Positions 1 through 9,710 are shown, counted from the stretch's first letter. The stretch is 64,000 nucleotides of DNA from Leifsonia aquatica H1aii (GCF_000633535.1 NZ_AYMR01000001.1:236007-300006), one strand, 5' to 3'. The notes: a model not told the origin generated them from the letters alone. A program made the numbers and translations.

Positions 1-846
1 GGTGAGGTACCGGCCGTACCCGCTCTTCACCAGCGGACGCGCGAGCTCGGCGAGATGAGCGTCATCGATCCAACCCGCGCGCCAGGCGATCTCCTCGATG
101 CACCCGATCTTGAAACCCTGCCGGTCTTCGATGACGCGCACGTACTCCGACGCCTGCATCATCGATTCGAACGTGCCCGTATCGAGCCAGGCGGTGCCAC
201 GATCGAGGACCTGCACCTGAAGTGTCCCCGCCTCGAGGTAGCGCTCGTTGACCGTGCTGATCTCCAGCTCTCCTCGGGCGCTCGGAGTGATCGTCTTCGC
301 GATCTCGACGACGTCGTTGTCATAGAAGTACAGGCCAGGCACGGCGAAGTTGCTTTTCGGCTCCTGCGGCTTTTCTTCGATCGAGAGCGCCTTGAAATCG
401 TCGTCGAACTCGACGACGCCATAGGCCGTCGGATCGCTCACCTCGTATGCGAAGATGAGCGCACCGTCGATGTCGCTGTGCGTCCGTAGAGCGGATCCCA
501 GTCCCGTGCCGTGGAAGATGTTGTCTCCGAGCACCAGGGCCACCGATTCGTCGCCGATGAACTCCTCGCCGATGATGAAGGCCTGCGCGAGGCCGTCCGG
601 CGACGGCTGCACGGCGTACTCGAGACGGATTCCCAGTTGGGAGCCGTCGCCGAGCAGGGCGCGGAACTGGTCGTTGTACTCCGGCGTCGTGATGATCAGG
701 ATCTCGTTGATCCCCGCCATCATCAGCGTGGACAGCGGATAGTAGATCATCGGCTTGTCGTAGATCGGCATGAGCTGCTTCGAGATGCCCTTGGTGATGG
801 GCCACAGCCGCGTGCCGGAGCCGCCGGCGAGGATGATTCCGCGCAT
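1..846 (-). CDS. rmlA: Glucose-1-phosphate thymidylyltransferase RmlA (C-terminus cut by window edge)
   Basis: Cytoplasmic enzyme that makes dTDP-glucose from dTTP and glucose-1-phosphate, the first step to dTDP-L-rhamnose. The N-terminus reads [16 protein letters not shown], the nucleotidyltransferase signature, followed by [10 protein letters not shown]. 282 codons are visible, so only a few C-terminal residues of a usual 287-293 aa protein are missing. The ATG at 846 follows an AAGGA ribosome-binding site and lies 13 bp after the rmlC stop, so rmlC and rmlA form a leftward operon. The family call is secure. Confidence 0.96.
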   Translation of the reverse strand, partial: MRGIILAGGSGTRLWPITKGISKQLMPIYDKPMIYYPLSTLMMAGINEILIITTPEYNDQFRALLGDGSQLGIRLEYAVQPSPDGLAQAFIIGEEFIGDESVALVLGDNIFHGTGLGSALRTHSDIDGALIFAYEVSDPTAYGVVEFDDDFKALSIEEKPQEPKSNFAVPGLYFYDNDVVEIAKTITPSARGELEISTVNERYLEAGTLQVQVLDRGTAWLDTGTFESMMQASEYVRVIEDRQGFKIGCIEEIAWRAGWIDDAHLAELARPLVKSGYGRYLT

Positions 847-859
847 GTCTTGTCGTTCC

Positions 860-1465
860 TTACTTCTCGTCGAGCGACGCGTAGAAAGCGCGCGCAGCGT
901 CCCAGGTCGGCAGGAGTCCGCTGTCGCGGGCCTCCAGCAGGCCGGGGGCCTCGGTGTCCTTCGGCGACAGCAGGGGTTCTCCCGCCTCCGGGGGGAAGAC
1001 CAGCGCGATGTCGGGGTCGAGCGGGTTGATCCCGTGCTCGCGCGACGGGTTGTACGTGTCCGTGACCAGGTAGCTCACCGTCGCGCCCTCGGTGAGCGCC
1101 ACGAAGCAGTGCCCGAGGCCCTCGGCCACGTAGACGGCGCGACGATCGACATCGTCGAGCAGGACGGTGTCCCACTGCCCGAACGTCGGCGAGCCGACAC
1201 GGATGTCGATGATGAAATCGAGGACGGCACCGTGCGGAGCCATGACGTACTTGGCCTGGCTCGGCGGGATGTCGGCGAAGTGGATGCCGCGGACCGAGCC
1301 GCGCTTGGAGACGGAGAGGTTGCCCTGTCTCAGATCGAGCCGGTGGCCGACCGCCTCCTCGAGACGGTCGAATCGATACCACTCGGTGAACATGCCGCGG
1401 TCGTCGGCGTGCTGCTTCGGAGTGATCTCGTAGGCGTCGGGGATGGAGAGTTCGCGGATCTGCAC
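860..1465 (-). CDS. rmlC: dTDP-4-dehydrorhamnose 3,5-epimerase RmlC
   Basis: 201 aa cupin-fold epimerase, third step of dTDP-L-rhamnose synthesis. It shows the SVRGIHF segment with the catalytic-type His62 and a C-terminal stretch [12 protein letters not shown] matching the conserved RmlC end. The start is a GTG at 1465. It is supported by a TAGACT -10 box that ends exactly 6 nt upstream, which implies a leaderless message. It is the first gene of the leftward rmlC-rmlA operon and is divergent from rmlB. Confidence 0.95.
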   Translation of the reverse strand: MQIRELSIPDAYEITPKQHADDRGMFTEWYRFDRLEEAVGHRLDLRQGNLSVSKRGSVRGIHFADIPPSQAKYVMAPHGAVLDFIIDIRVGSPTFGQWDTVLLDDVDRRAVYVAEGLGHCFVALTEGATVSYLVTDTYNPSREHGINPLDPDIALVFPPEAGEPLLSPKDTEAPGLLEARDSGLLPTWDAARAFYASLDEK

Positions 1466-1469
1466 CCCG

Positions 1470-1503
1470 GGAGTCTACCAATCAGGCTCGCACGGTAGAC
1501 TCC
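1470..1503. promoter_or_regulatory. Divergent rmlC/rmlB promoters inside a 10-bp inverted repeat
   Basis: GGAGTCTACC (1470-1479) and GGTAGACTCC (1494-1503) are a perfect inverted repeat with a 14-nt spacer. Each arm carries a TAGACT -10 hexamer on an opposite strand: 1472-1477 (minus) serves rmlC and 1496-1501 (plus) serves rmlB with a leader of roughly 35 nt. No convincing -35 was found. The symmetry could also be an operator. Confidence 0.6.
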
Positions 1504-1539
1504 TGCACGGTTCATCGACAGAAAGCACCCATTTCTCCC

Positions 1540-2529
1540 ATGAAGATTCTCGTCACCGGCGGCGCCGGATTCATCGGCTCCAACTTCGTCCGCCGCACCC
1601 TGCAGGACGCGTACCCGGGCCTGGAAGGCGCAGAGGTCGTCGTGCTCGACGCCCTCACTTACTCCGGCAACCTTGCCAACCTCGCCCCGGTCGCGGATTC
1701 ACCGCGCTACGCCTTCATCAAGGGCGACATTCGCGACGGCGCGCTCCTGGACCAGCTCTTCCCCACCGTGGACGCGGTCGTGCACTTCGCTGCCGAGTCG
1801 CACGTCGACCGCTCGGTGCGCGACGCGTCGATCTTCGTCGAGACCAATGTGCTCGGAACGCAGCAGCTGCTCGACGCCGCGTTGCGCAACGACCTCAAGC
1901 GCTTCGTGCACGTCTCGACCGACGAGGTCTACGGCTCGATCGCCGAGGGCTCCTGGACCGAGGACCGCCCGCTCGAGCCGAACTCCCCCTACTCCGCGTC
2001 GAAGGCCGGCAGCGACCTCCTCGCGCGCAGCTACTTCCGCACCCACGGCCTCAACCTGTCGATCACACGCTGCTCGAACAACTATGGCCCGTACCACTTC
2101 CCCGAGAAGGTCATCCCGCTGTTCGTCACGAACCTCATCGACGACAAGCACGTGCCCCTCTACGGCGAAGGCAACAACATCCGAGACTGGCTGCACGTCG
2201 ACGACCACACCCGCGGCATCGCGATGGTGCTCGTGAACGGCCGCGCGGGCGAGATCTACAACATCGGCGGCGGAACCGAGCTCACGAACAAGGAGCTCAC
2301 CCAGTTGCTGCTCGACGCGACCGGCACGGACTGGTCGTACGTCGACCGCGTCGCCGACCGCCTCGGCCACGATCTGCGCTACTCGGTGGACATCTCCAAG
2401 ATCCGTAGCGAGCTCGGCTACGAGCCGCAGATGCCGTTCGAGCAGGGTCTCGCGGATGTCGTGCAGTGGTACCGCGACAACCGCGAGTGGTGGGAGCCGC
2501 TCAAGGCCCGCGCCGCGCTGGACGCGTGA
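1540..2529 (+). CDS. rmlB: dTDP-glucose 4,6-dehydratase RmlB
   Basis: 329 aa extended short-chain dehydrogenase that converts dTDP-glucose to dTDP-4-keto-6-deoxyglucose using bound NAD+. The Rossmann motif TGGAGFIGSNF is at residues 6-16. The active-site segments VSTDEVYGS and SPYSASKAGSD hold the catalytic Asp/Glu and the YxxxK pair. Length is normal for RmlB. The stop overlaps the GTG of rmlD by 4 bp, so the two are translationally coupled. Confidence 0.96.
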   Translation: MKILVTGGAGFIGSNFVRRTLQDAYPGLEGAEVVVLDALTYSGNLANLAPVADSPRYAFIKGDIRDGALLDQLFPTVDAVVHFAAESHVDRSVRDASIFVETNVLGTQQLLDAALRNDLKRFVHVSTDEVYGSIAEGSWTEDRPLEPNSPYSASKAGSDLLARSYFRTHGLNLSITRCSNNYGPYHFPEKVIPLFVTNLIDDKHVPLYGEGNNIRDWLHVDDHTRGIAMVLVNGRAGEIYNIGGGTELTNKELTQLLLDATGTDWSYVDRVADRLGHDLRYSVDISKIRSELGYEPQMPFEQGLADVVQWYRDNREWWEPLKARAALDA

Positions 2530-3419
2530 GCACGGTCACAGTGACGCGCTATCTGATCGCCGGTGCGGCCGGCCAGCTCGGACAGGACCTCCAGCGGGCG
2601 CTCGCCGGTCGCGATGTCACCGCATTGAGCCGGAACGACCTCGACGTGACCGACCGCGACGCCGTCCTCGCGGCCGCCTCCGGGCACGACGTGGTGATCA
2701 ACGCCTCGGCGTATACCAAGGTCGACGACGCCGAGACCCACGAAGACGACGCCTTCGCGATCAACGCGATCGGGACCGAGAACCTCGCGATCGCCGCAGC
2801 GCAGAACGGCGCAAAATACGTCACCGTCTCGACCGACTACGTCTTCGACGGGTTCGCGACCGAGCCGTACGCCGAGGACACGACGCGCGATCCGATCAAC
2901 GCGTACGGCCGCACCAAGGCCGCCGGCGAGGAGCTCGCTCTCGCCGCTCATCCAGAAGGCACCTACGTCGTGCGCACTGCGTGGCTCTACGGTGCCGGCG
3001 GAGCGAACTTCGCGAAGACGATGGTGAAGCTCGCCGCGACCCACGAAACCGTCAGCGTCGTGTCGGACCAGATCGGCCAGCCGACCTGGACGGGCGACCT
3101 GGCGCGCCAGATCGTCGCCCTGCTCGACGCCGACGCCCCCGCCGGTGTCTACCACGGCACGAACGCAGGTCGTGCGAGCTGGTTCGAATTCGCGCAGGCG
3201 GTCTTCAGCGAGGCTGGTTTGAACCCTGATAGGGTCACACCGACCGACAGCTCGACGTTCGTGCGGCCCGCACCGCGACCCGCATTCTCCGTGCTCGGTC
3301 ACGAAGCCTGGCGCCGAGCCGGACTCGAACCCATGCGCGCATGGGAGGAAGCATTGGCCGACGCGGCGCGTCACGGAGTCCTGGAGCAGAATGACAACCC
3401 TCAGGGTGGTGATCGATGA
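2526..3419 (+). CDS. rmlD: dTDP-4-dehydrorhamnose reductase RmlD
   Basis: 297 aa NADPH-dependent reductase, last step to dTDP-L-rhamnose. It shows GAAGQLGQDL (nucleotide binding), VSTDYVFDG and INAYGRTKAAGEE (YxxxK). The GTG at 2526 overlaps the rmlB stop as GTGA, and the codons upstream of it lie inside rmlB and lack RmlD homology, so this start is preferred. The 3' end overlaps the next glycosyltransferase gene by 29 bp, which argues for one transcript. Confidence 0.95.
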   Translation: MSTVTVTRYLIAGAAGQLGQDLQRALAGRDVTALSRNDLDVTDRDAVLAAASGHDVVINASAYTKVDDAETHEDDAFAINAIGTENLAIAAAQNGAKYVTVSTDYVFDGFATEPYAEDTTRDPINAYGRTKAAGEELALAAHPEGTYVVRTAWLYGAGGANFAKTMVKLAATHETVSVVSDQIGQPTWTGDLARQIVALLDADAPAGVYHGTNAGRASWFEFAQAVFSEAGLNPDRVTPTDSSTFVRPAPRPAFSVLGHEAWRRAGLEPMRAWEEALADAARHGVLEQNDNPQGGDR

Positions 3420-4533
3420 ACTGATCGGCGAGACTCCCGGCGGCGCGCGCCGCTACACCGAGGAGTTGACCCGTCAGCTGATCGCGACTGCGCCGCGAGG
3501 GTGCGACGTGGTCGGGATCGTCTCGGCCGTGCCCGATGAGGAGCTCGCGGCCCTCCGCGCTGCGCTTCCGGGGATCGCCGACATCACCCGCCTCCCGCTC
3601 GCCCACCGTGAACTCGCCGTCGCACTGCCCGGTGGGGTCCCGATGGGCTCGGTACGCGGGATGCTCCACGCCCCCTCGCTGTTCGCGCCGCTGCGCAAGC
3701 GTCGCGACGAGGGGGACCAGGTGGCCGTCACGATTCACGACACGCTCGCCTGGACGCACCCCGAGTCGCTCGGCTCCGCAGGCGCACGCTGGACCAAGGC
3801 GATGGCGAAACGCGCACGCAAGCACGCCGACGCGATCGTCGTCCCGACACACGCCGTCGCAGCCCGGCTCTCCGACGAGCTCGACTTCGGCGACCGTATC
3901 CGCGTGATCGGGGGCGCACCGGCGACGACGCTGCGGCTTCCCGCCGACGCCGACGAGCGGGCCGCCCGTCTCGAACTCCCGGACTCCTACGCGCTCTCGC
4001 TCGGATCCATCATGCCTCGCAAGGGAGTCGCCCCGCTGATCCGAGCGATCGCGCGGCCGGAGGCGCACGGAATCCCCCTGCTGATCGCAGGCCCCGACCG
4101 CTACGGCGACGGCAGTGCGACCGGCGTTGCGGCCGCGGCCGGCCTCCCGGAGGACCGGGTGCGGGCTCTCGGCCGTCTCGACGACGCCGATCTGGCGGTC
4201 CTCCTGAGCCGGGCGACTCTTTTCGTCTACCCGAGCCTCGCCGAGGGCTTCGGCCTTCCCATCGTAGAGGCGTTCAAGTTCGGTCTCCCCGTCATCCACT
4301 CCGACGATCCCGCGCTGGTGGAGGTGGCAGGCGGCGCAAGCCTCGTGGTCGAGCGGGTCGCCTCGCCCGCCGACGACGCCGCGTATTCGGAGCGTCTCGC
4401 CGCCGCCATCGGCCGGGTACTCGACGATGACGCACTGCGCGAGCGACTGGGTGTGCTCGCCTCGGACCGGGCCCGCGCGTTCAGCTGGCGAGACTCCGCC
4501 GAGCGGGTCTGGCAGCTGCACGCCGACCTGTAG
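3391..4533 (+). CDS. GT4-family glycosyltransferase
   Basis: 380 aa GT-B fold glycosyltransferase, probably acting on the cytoplasmic face of the membrane. The C-terminal half carries the GT4 donor-site segment SLAEGFGLPIVEAFKFG, with the two glutamates spaced as in the family E-x7-E motif. The middle contains LSLGSIMPRKGVAPLI, the usual start of the second Rossmann domain. It is co-transcribed with rmlB-rmlD, so dTDP-rhamnose is a reasonable donor and a wall polysaccharide a reasonable acceptor, but the sequence does not prove either. In the equivalent mycobacterial position sits WbbL. Confidence 0.85.
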   Translation: MTTLRVVIDELIGETPGGARRYTEELTRQLIATAPRGCDVVGIVSAVPDEELAALRAALPGIADITRLPLAHRELAVALPGGVPMGSVRGMLHAPSLFAPLRKRRDEGDQVAVTIHDTLAWTHPESLGSAGARWTKAMAKRARKHADAIVVPTHAVAARLSDELDFGDRIRVIGGAPATTLRLPADADERAARLELPDSYALSLGSIMPRKGVAPLIRAIARPEAHGIPLLIAGPDRYGDGSATGVAAAAGLPEDRVRALGRLDDADLAVLLSRATLFVYPSLAEGFGLPIVEAFKFGLPVIHSDDPALVEVAGGASLVVERVASPADDAAYSERLAAAIGRVLDDDALRERLGVLASDRARAFSWRDSAERVWQLHADL

Positions 4534-4550
4534 GGGTCGCCTCGCCGCAG

Positions 4551-5825
4551 TCAGCGGCGACCGGCGCCCTCACGCTCTCGCTCGACCTCGACACCCGCTG
4601 CCAGGGCGGGCGGCCCGGACTGCGCCGTCTCTTCCCGACCGAACCAGGCACGGTAGCGCTCAGACGCCCACGCCCCGGCCTTCTTCGACCAGCCGTGACT
4701 CCGCTTCTCGATCAGCCAGGTGAAGGCGACCGACACGGCGACCGAGACCGGGATTCCGAACAGCAGCGCGACGTACCAGGGCTCGTCGGCGAGAAGGTAC
4801 GTGCTGAAGATCAGGATCGGCACGTGCACCAGGTACAGGCTGAACGAGATCGTTCCGGCGAACTGGAACGGCCGCGACTCGAACACGGTACGCAGCGGCT
4901 TCCAGCCGAGCACGGCGACGACGAGGCCGGCGGCGGCGAGCGGGACGAGACCCTTGAGCACATGCTGCAACTCCGGCATCGCGGTGATGCCGGGGCCGAA
5001 CAGCCACGGGGCGATGAGGAGCAGGCCGCTGCCCACCGCGAGCCCGGCCCACAGCGGATGGCGGTACCAGCGGGCGTTGATGCGGTCCGCGACGTTGCGC
5101 ACGGCATCCAGGCGAACGGCGATCACCGCGCCGACGAAGAAGGCGGGAAGGTACTCCAGCTCCCCCGAACCGGCGCGGGCGCCCAGCCAGGTGAGCGCGC
5201 AGGCGGCGGCGAGCCCACCGATCCACCACTTGCGGACGGCGATCGCGGCGATGGCGAACACCGGGAGCGCGAGTGAGAAGAGGAGCTCCCAGCGCAGCGA
5301 CCACAGCGGGTTGTTGATCTGCCCGTCACCGCCGAGCAGGTCGATCGCTTTGACGATGTACTCCCAGCTGAAATTCGGCGTCGAAGAGTTGCTCAACCAC
5401 GTGCCCGCGGCCTGAGTCGAGATCTGCGGGATCGCGGCCACCCAGACCGCCGCCAGGAGCACGGAGGCCGTCACCGGCACCATGAGCCGCACCACACGAC
5501 GCGGAAAATAGGCGACCCAGTCGAAACCCCGATGGCGCACGACCGGCAGAGTCACCACGAGCCCCGACAGCACGAAGAAGACGATCACGGATTCCACGCC
5601 GGCCGTGAGGAACTTGAGCGGTGTGTAGCTGATCCACCACATCGCGGAGCCGACGGGTGCGTCGCCACCCCCGGGGGCACCGGGGAAGTCGGGGTTGGTG
5701 TACAGCGCATGGTGGAACACGACGATCACCGCCGCGAGGCCGCGGAGCCCGTCCAGCGCCGTCAGCCGGCCCATCGCCGGTCGTCGTGTCGTCGTCTCAG
5801 CCATTCGTCCAGCAGTACCCGTCAT
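4551..5825 (-). CDS. Membrane acyltransferase (acyltransferase 3 family)
   Basis: 424 aa integral membrane protein with about ten hydrophobic segments. The N-terminal region has LDGLRGLAAVIVVFHHALY, the hallmark RGLAA and HH of acyltransferase-3 proteins that O-acylate surface glycans and lipids. The C-terminal 40 residues are charged and cytoplasmic. It converges on the glycosyltransferase gene with a 17-bp gap, so it may decorate the same polymer; the substrate is unknown. The ATG at 5825 is used; the ATG at 5804 is an alternative start. Confidence 0.85.
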   Translation of the reverse strand: MTGTAGRMAETTTRRPAMGRLTALDGLRGLAAVIVVFHHALYTNPDFPGAPGGGDAPVGSAMWWISYTPLKFLTAGVESVIVFFVLSGLVVTLPVVRHRGFDWVAYFPRRVVRLMVPVTASVLLAAVWVAAIPQISTQAAGTWLSNSSTPNFSWEYIVKAIDLLGGDGQINNPLWSLRWELLFSLALPVFAIAAIAVRKWWIGGLAAACALTWLGARAGSGELEYLPAFFVGAVIAVRLDAVRNVADRINARWYRHPLWAGLAVGSGLLLIAPWLFGPGITAMPELQHVLKGLVPLAAAGLVVAVLGWKPLRTVFESRPFQFAGTISFSLYLVHVPILIFSTYLLADEPWYVALLFGIPVSVAVSVAFTWLIEKRSHGWSKKAGAWASERYRAWFGREETAQSGPPALAAGVEVEREREGAGRR

Positions 5826-5864
5826 AGGCGGGCGACGCTACGGGTGGGGCCTGTGCAGTGCCTG

Positions 5865-5882
5865 TGACCCGTTCAGGGGTCA
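5865..5882. terminator. Short hairpin after the LCP gene
   Basis: TGACCC (5865-5870) pairs with GGGTCA (5877-5882) around a 6-nt loop, just downstream of the LCP stop. There is no U-tract, so it is only a possible weak terminator. Confidence 0.25.
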
Positions 5883-5899
5883 GCTGAATGCGGTCCGGG

Positions 5900-7255
5900 T
5901 CACTTCCCCGGCTTCGACGTGGCGGGCGCGACCGCCTGCTGCACGAGCTGGTGGATCTGGGAGTAGTCGGGCTTCGTCGGATCGATCGTGGGCGGGACGA
6001 GCTCGAGCTGGTCGACGGTCAGCTTCCTGGTCTTCATCCCCAGGTCGACGAAGTAGCCGAGCATGGACTGCGGGATGTCGGTCTTCATCACCTGGGAGCC
6101 GGCCTGGGCGATGCCCTCGAACTTGCTGACGACGTTCACCGGATTGACCTGCTTGAGGATGGCGTCCTGCAACTGCCGTTGCCGCGCCATCCGGTCGTAG
6201 TCGGTCGCCCCGTGGCGGGAGCGGGCATACCACTGGGCGTGATAGCCGTCCATGTGGTGCAGCCCGGGCTCGATCCACTCCGCCACACCGTTCAGCTGCT
6301 CGTCGCCGCCGATCGGGACCCGGTCGGTCACGGTGATGTCGACACCCCCCAGGGCGTCGACGAGATCGGAGAAGCCCTGCATGTCGATGAGGACGTAGTA
6401 CTGGATGGTCAGCCCCGTCGCCCCCTCGAGGGCGTCCCGCATCGCCTCGATGCCCGGCTCGCTCTTGTTCTTCGTCGCGTTCGGATAGAGGTCCTTCTTG
6501 TAGACCTCGACCTCGGTGTAGATGGAGTTCAGCTGGCAGACGTCGACGTCGCATCGGTCCTCATAGCCGTATCCGTCCGGGTAGAGCGCGTGCAGCGGCG
6601 ACGTCTCCCGGAAGGGCACCGGGTCCAGATCGCGCGGCAGGCCGATCGTGACGGCCTTGCCCGTCGAGGCGTCGATGCTGACGACGGACATGCTGTCGGG
6701 CCGGAGGCCCTCGCGGTCGGGTCCCGCATCGCCGCCGAGCAGCATGATGTTGTACCGGCCGTCGACCGGAGGCTCCGACGGTCCCGCCGAGAAGATGTCC
6801 CCGAGAGCGCCGCGCGCGGATCCGGCGACGACGGAGGCGTAACCGGCCGTGCCGGTGAGCCCGACGAGCACGAGCACCGCGAAGGCCGCGATCCAGCCCC
6901 GGGCGTTCGGTTTCGTCCGCACCAGGCGAACGAGACGGAGGGTGTCGAGGGTCAGGACCACCCAGAGCACCGCGTACGCGATGAGCAGGATCTGCAGCAC
7001 GGTCAGGCTGCCGGCCTGCGTGAAGAAGGTGTAGATCGCGCTGGGAGCGACCAGGTAAGTGATCAGGACGACGATCGCACCGAGCCACAGAAGGCCGGTC
7101 GCGACGAGACCGACGCGCCCCAGTCGGCGATTGCCCGCAACGAGTTGCACCGAACCCGGCAGCAGGACGTTCAGGAGGACGAGCCACCAGGCCCGCCTGG
7201 TCATGACGGGCGCGGACGACGCGTCCGGGTGGCGCAGCGGGCTCGCGGAGTTCAT
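5900..7255 (-). CDS. LCP family (LytR-CpsA-Psr) glycopolymer ligase
   Basis: 451 aa protein with about four transmembrane segments in the first 150 residues, then an extracytoplasmic LCP domain. Recognisable LCP parts are [11 protein letters not shown], the conserved VTIGLPRDL arginine segment and [21 protein letters not shown] near the end. LCP proteins transfer undecaprenyl-linked glycopolymers onto peptidoglycan, which fits the rhamnose genes nearby. The ATG overlaps the purE stop by 4 bp, so it is coupled to purE. A second LCP gene lies at 55946-57217. Confidence 0.92.
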   Translation of the reverse strand: MNSASPLRHPDASSAPVMTRRAWWLVLLNVLLPGSVQLVAGNRRLGRVGLVATGLLWLGAIVVLITYLVAPSAIYTFFTQAGSLTVLQILLIAYAVLWVVLTLDTLRLVRLVRTKPNARGWIAAFAVLVLVGLTGTAGYASVVAGSARGALGDIFSAGPSEPPVDGRYNIMLLGGDAGPDREGLRPDSMSVVSIDASTGKAVTIGLPRDLDPVPFRETSPLHALYPDGYGYEDRCDVDVCQLNSIYTEVEVYKKDLYPNATKNKSEPGIEAMRDALEGATGLTIQYYVLIDMQGFSDLVDALGGVDITVTDRVPIGGDEQLNGVAEWIEPGLHHMDGYHAQWYARSRHGATDYDRMARQRQLQDAILKQVNPVNVVSKFEGIAQAGSQVMKTDIPQSMLGYFVDLGMKTRKLTVDQLELVPPTIDPTKPDYSQIHQLVQQAVAPATSKPGK

Positions 7256-7755
7256 AGCTTCGCGTGCAGTGCGGCGTTCTTCTCCTCGACGCTCGCCTCC
7301 AGGTCGGCGGCGAAGCGCTCGAGCGCCGCCGCCAGGGCCGGGTCGGCGGTGGCGAGGATCTTGACGGCGAGCAGGCCCGCGTTGCGGGCACCGCCGATGG
7401 ACACCGTCGCCACGGGCACTCCGGCGGGCATCTGGACGATGGACAGCAGCGAGTCGAGCCCGTCGAGACGCGCGAGCGGGACAGGCACGCCGACGACCGG
7501 AAGGGTGGTCACGGCCGCGAGCATGCCGGGCAGGTGGGCGGCGCCCCCCGCGCCTGCGATGATCACACGGACGCCCCGGCCGGCGGCCGCTTTCCCGAAG
7601 TCGATCATCTTGACCGGCGTGCGGTGCGCAGAGACGACCTCCACCTCGTGATCGACGCCGAACTCGGTGAGCAGCCGCGATGCCTCCTGCATCACCGACC
7701 AGTCCGAGTCGGACCCCATCACCACGGACACCAGGGGTTGCGAGTTCTCGGGCAT
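7252..7755 (-). CDS. purE: N5-carboxyaminoimidazole ribonucleotide mutase PurE
   Basis: 167 aa class I PurE, which moves the carboxylate in de novo purine synthesis directly after PurK. Motifs are [10 protein letters not shown] at the phosphate site, VSAHRTP and [13 protein letters not shown]. The start at 7755 (MPENSQPL) is chosen because a TACGAT -10 box ends 7 nt upstream, implying a leaderless transcript. ATGs at 7764 and 7824 would lie in or before the promoter. Confidence 0.96.
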   Translation of the reverse strand: MPENSQPLVSVVMGSDSDWSVMQEASRLLTEFGVDHEVEVVSAHRTPVKMIDFGKAAAGRGVRVIIAGAGGAAHLPGMLAAVTTLPVVGVPVPLARLDGLDSLLSIVQMPAGVPVATVSIGGARNAGLLAVKILATADPALAAALERFAADLEASVEEKNAALHAKL

Positions 7756-7762
7756 GCCCACC

Positions 7763-7768
7763 ATCGTA
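7763..7768 (-). promoter_or_regulatory. Leaderless -10 box of purE
   Basis: TACGAT on the minus strand ends 7 nt before the purE ATG at 7755, matching the TAnnnT actinobacterial -10 of leaderless messages. Confidence 0.55.
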
Positions 7769-7824
7769 AAGGCGGCCGTCCCGCGTACGGTTCGCGGCAC
7801 GCGGGACGGGTCACACCCCGGCAA

Positions 7825-8961
7825 TCAGCCCTCGAAGTACGCTGCCGCAGCGCGGGCGCGGTACACCACGTCGTCGAGGTCGTCGCCGCCGACCGTCACG
7901 TGGCCGACCTTGCGCCCCGGCCGCGGATCCTTCCCGTAGCCGTGGAACTTGGCCTCGGGATGGGCGGCGAGCGCAGCGGGGTATCGGTCCTGGAGCGTCC
8001 CCTCGGCCGGGCCGCCCAGGATGTTGACCATCACGGACCACTCGTCGCGCGGACGCGTCTCCCCCAGCGGCAGGTCGAGCACGGCGCGGAGGTGCTGTTC
8101 GAACTGGCTGGTCACCGCGCCCTCGATCGACCAGTGGCCGCTGTTGTGCGGGCGCATCGCGAGCTCGTTGATCAGGATGCGGCCGTCCGTGGTCTCGAAC
8201 AGCTCGACGGCGAGCACACCCGTGACTCCGAGCCCGTCGGCGATCCGGACGGCGATGTCGGCTGCAGCCTCGGCCACCCGCCCGGCCGCGCCGGGCGCCG
8301 GAGCGATCACCTCGGCACAGACGCCGTCGCGCTGCACCGTCTCCACCACCGGCCAGGCGACCGACTCGCCGGACGGCCGACGTGCCACCAGCTGCGCGAG
8401 CTCTCGGCGGAACGAGACCAGCTCCTCCACCAGCAGGGCGCCGCCGCGGCCGTCCTCCGCGAGCGCGAGGAACCAGTCATCCACCCCGTTCGCCTCGGAC
8501 ACCATGCGGACGCCCTTGCCGTCGTACCCGCCGCGAGCGGTCTTCACGACAGCGCGGCCGCCGTGATCCGCCAAGAACCTCCCCAGCTCGTCCGCCGACT
8601 CCACCGCCGCCCAGTCCGGCACCGGCAGACCGAGCTCGCTGAGCTTGGCGCGCATCTGGAGCTTGTCCTGCGCGTACAGGAGGGCGTCCGGGCCGGGATG
8701 CACCGGGATCCCCCGCGCCACCAGCTCCCGCAGGATGGCCGGAGGAACGTGCTCGTGGTCGAAGGTGATCACGTCGACGGTCTCGGCGAACGCGAGCACC
8801 GTCTCGAGGTCCCGATAGTCGCCGACACCCGTCGCGGCGATCTCTGCGCTCATGCCCGCGGCCTCTTCGAGCACGCGGATGTCGATGCCGAGCTCCACCG
8901 CCGGGGGGATCATCATCCGTGCCAGCTGGCCGCCGCCGATCACTCCGACTGTCCTTCGCAT
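7825..8961 (-). CDS. purK: 5-(carboxyamino)imidazole ribonucleotide synthase PurK
   Basis: About 378 aa ATP-grasp enzyme that carboxylates AIR with bicarbonate and ATP, feeding PurE. The N-terminus has VGVIGGGQLARMM, the PurK signature. ATP-grasp segments include VKTARGGYDGKGVRMV, and the carboxy-terminal half has INELAMRPHNSGHWSIEGA. Two ATGs are adjacent (8964 and 8961). A TAGACT -10 ends 6 nt before 8961, which favours the second. purE follows after 69 bp and has its own promoter. Confidence 0.96.
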   Translation of the reverse strand: MRRTVGVIGGGQLARMMIPPAVELGIDIRVLEEAAGMSAEIAATGVGDYRDLETVLAFAETVDVITFDHEHVPPAILRELVARGIPVHPGPDALLYAQDKLQMRAKLSELGLPVPDWAAVESADELGRFLADHGGRAVVKTARGGYDGKGVRMVSEANGVDDWFLALAEDGRGGALLVEELVSFRRELAQLVARRPSGESVAWPVVETVQRDGVCAEVIAPAPGAAGRVAEAAADIAVRIADGLGVTGVLAVELFETTDGRILINELAMRPHNSGHWSIEGAVTSQFEQHLRAVLDLPLGETRPRDEWSVMVNILGGPAEGTLQDRYPAALAAHPEAKFHGYGKDPRPGRKVGHVTVGGDDLDDVVYRARAAAAYFEG

Positions 8962-8967
8962 CATGGC

Positions 8968-8973
8968 AGTCTA
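8968..8973 (-). promoter_or_regulatory. Leaderless -10 box of purK
   Basis: TAGACT on the minus strand ends 6 nt before the ATG at 8961. Confidence 0.55.
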
Positions 8974-9008
8974 CCCGGGGCGTCGCCACGGAGCGGCCGA
9001 TACCGACC

Positions 9009-9014
9009 TATACT
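9009..9014 (+). promoter_or_regulatory. -10 box of the first gtrA-like gene
   Basis: TATACT lies 51 nt upstream of the ATG at 9066, giving a leader of about 45 nt that ends in GGGAAGAA, a plausible ribosome-binding site. No clear -35 is present. Confidence 0.45.
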
Positions 9015-9065
9015 GTTCGACGGCCGGCCGACCGGCCGCCGACCCCTCTCCGCTCCCGGGAAGAA

Positions 9066-9644
9066 ATGACGTTCCTCTCCACTCTGTACGAACGACTCGT
9101 GCGCTATGCACTGAAGTTCGGCGTCGTCGGCATCGTCGGCTACTTCGTCGATGTCGGGATCTTCAATCTGCTTCGTCTCGGCGCTGCGGGGAGCGACCAT
9201 TTCTGGCAGTCACCGCTCGGGGCCAAGATCGTGTCCGTCACCGTCTCCACCCTGGTCACCTGGTTCGGCAACCGCTATTGGACGTTCCGCGAGCATCGCC
9301 GAAAGAACGTCGCGCTGGAGTTGCTCGAATTCGCCGTCATCGCGGTGGCGGGCCTGGGGATCAGCCTGCTCTGCCTCTACGTCTCGCACTACGTTCTCGG
9401 CTTCACCTCGCTGCTGGCGGACAACATCTCGACGAACGTCATCGGACTCCTCCTGGCGACGGCGTTCCGCTTCCTTCTGTATCGCTACTGGGTCTACGGG
9501 CATCATCGCAAGGATGGTCTGACTGCGAGGAGAAACGCGGAGGCCGAAGCCGCCGCCCTGTCGATCTTCGAGGACGACTCAACCGCGAGCGAAGACGCTG
9601 CCTCCCTGGACTCCCGGCGACACACGGGGACGGAAGCCGGCTGA
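9066..9644 (+). CDS. GtrA-like membrane protein (copy 1)
   Basis: 192 aa protein with four hydrophobic helices in the first 140 residues and a polar, acidic tail. It carries WFGNRYWTFREHR, typical of GtrA/DPMS domains, which are thought to flip or assist polyprenyl-linked sugars in wall glycan assembly. The ATG at 9066 has GGGAAGAA just upstream. It is clearly paralogous to the next gene, since both share LGFT-S/T-LLADNI followed by a conserved FRF-YR-WV helix. The M. tuberculosis Rv3277 position holds one such protein. Confidence 0.88.
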   Translation: MTFLSTLYERLVRYALKFGVVGIVGYFVDVGIFNLLRLGAAGSDHFWQSPLGAKIVSVTVSTLVTWFGNRYWTFREHRRKNVALELLEFAVIAVAGLGISLLCLYVSHYVLGFTSLLADNISTNVIGLLLATAFRFLLYRYWVYGHHRKDGLTARRNAEAEAAALSIFEDDSTASEDAASLDSRRHTGTEAG

Positions 9645-9697
9645 GCGCGTTCTCACTGTGAGCCCCACCCGCACATTCTTTTGACAACCCGGTCGAG

Positions 9698-9703
9698 TAT
9701 GGT
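9698..9703 (+). promoter_or_regulatory. Leaderless -10 box of the second gtrA-like gene
   Basis: TATGGT ends 7 nt before the ATG at 9711, which supports that start over the ATG at 9699 inside the box. Confidence 0.5.
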
Positions 9704-9710
9704 GCGGGGC

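Noticed and set aside
9681..9686. TTGACA as the -35 of gtrA copy 2
   Set aside because: Only 11 bp separate it from TATGGT; too short for a sigma-70 type promoter, and probably chance.
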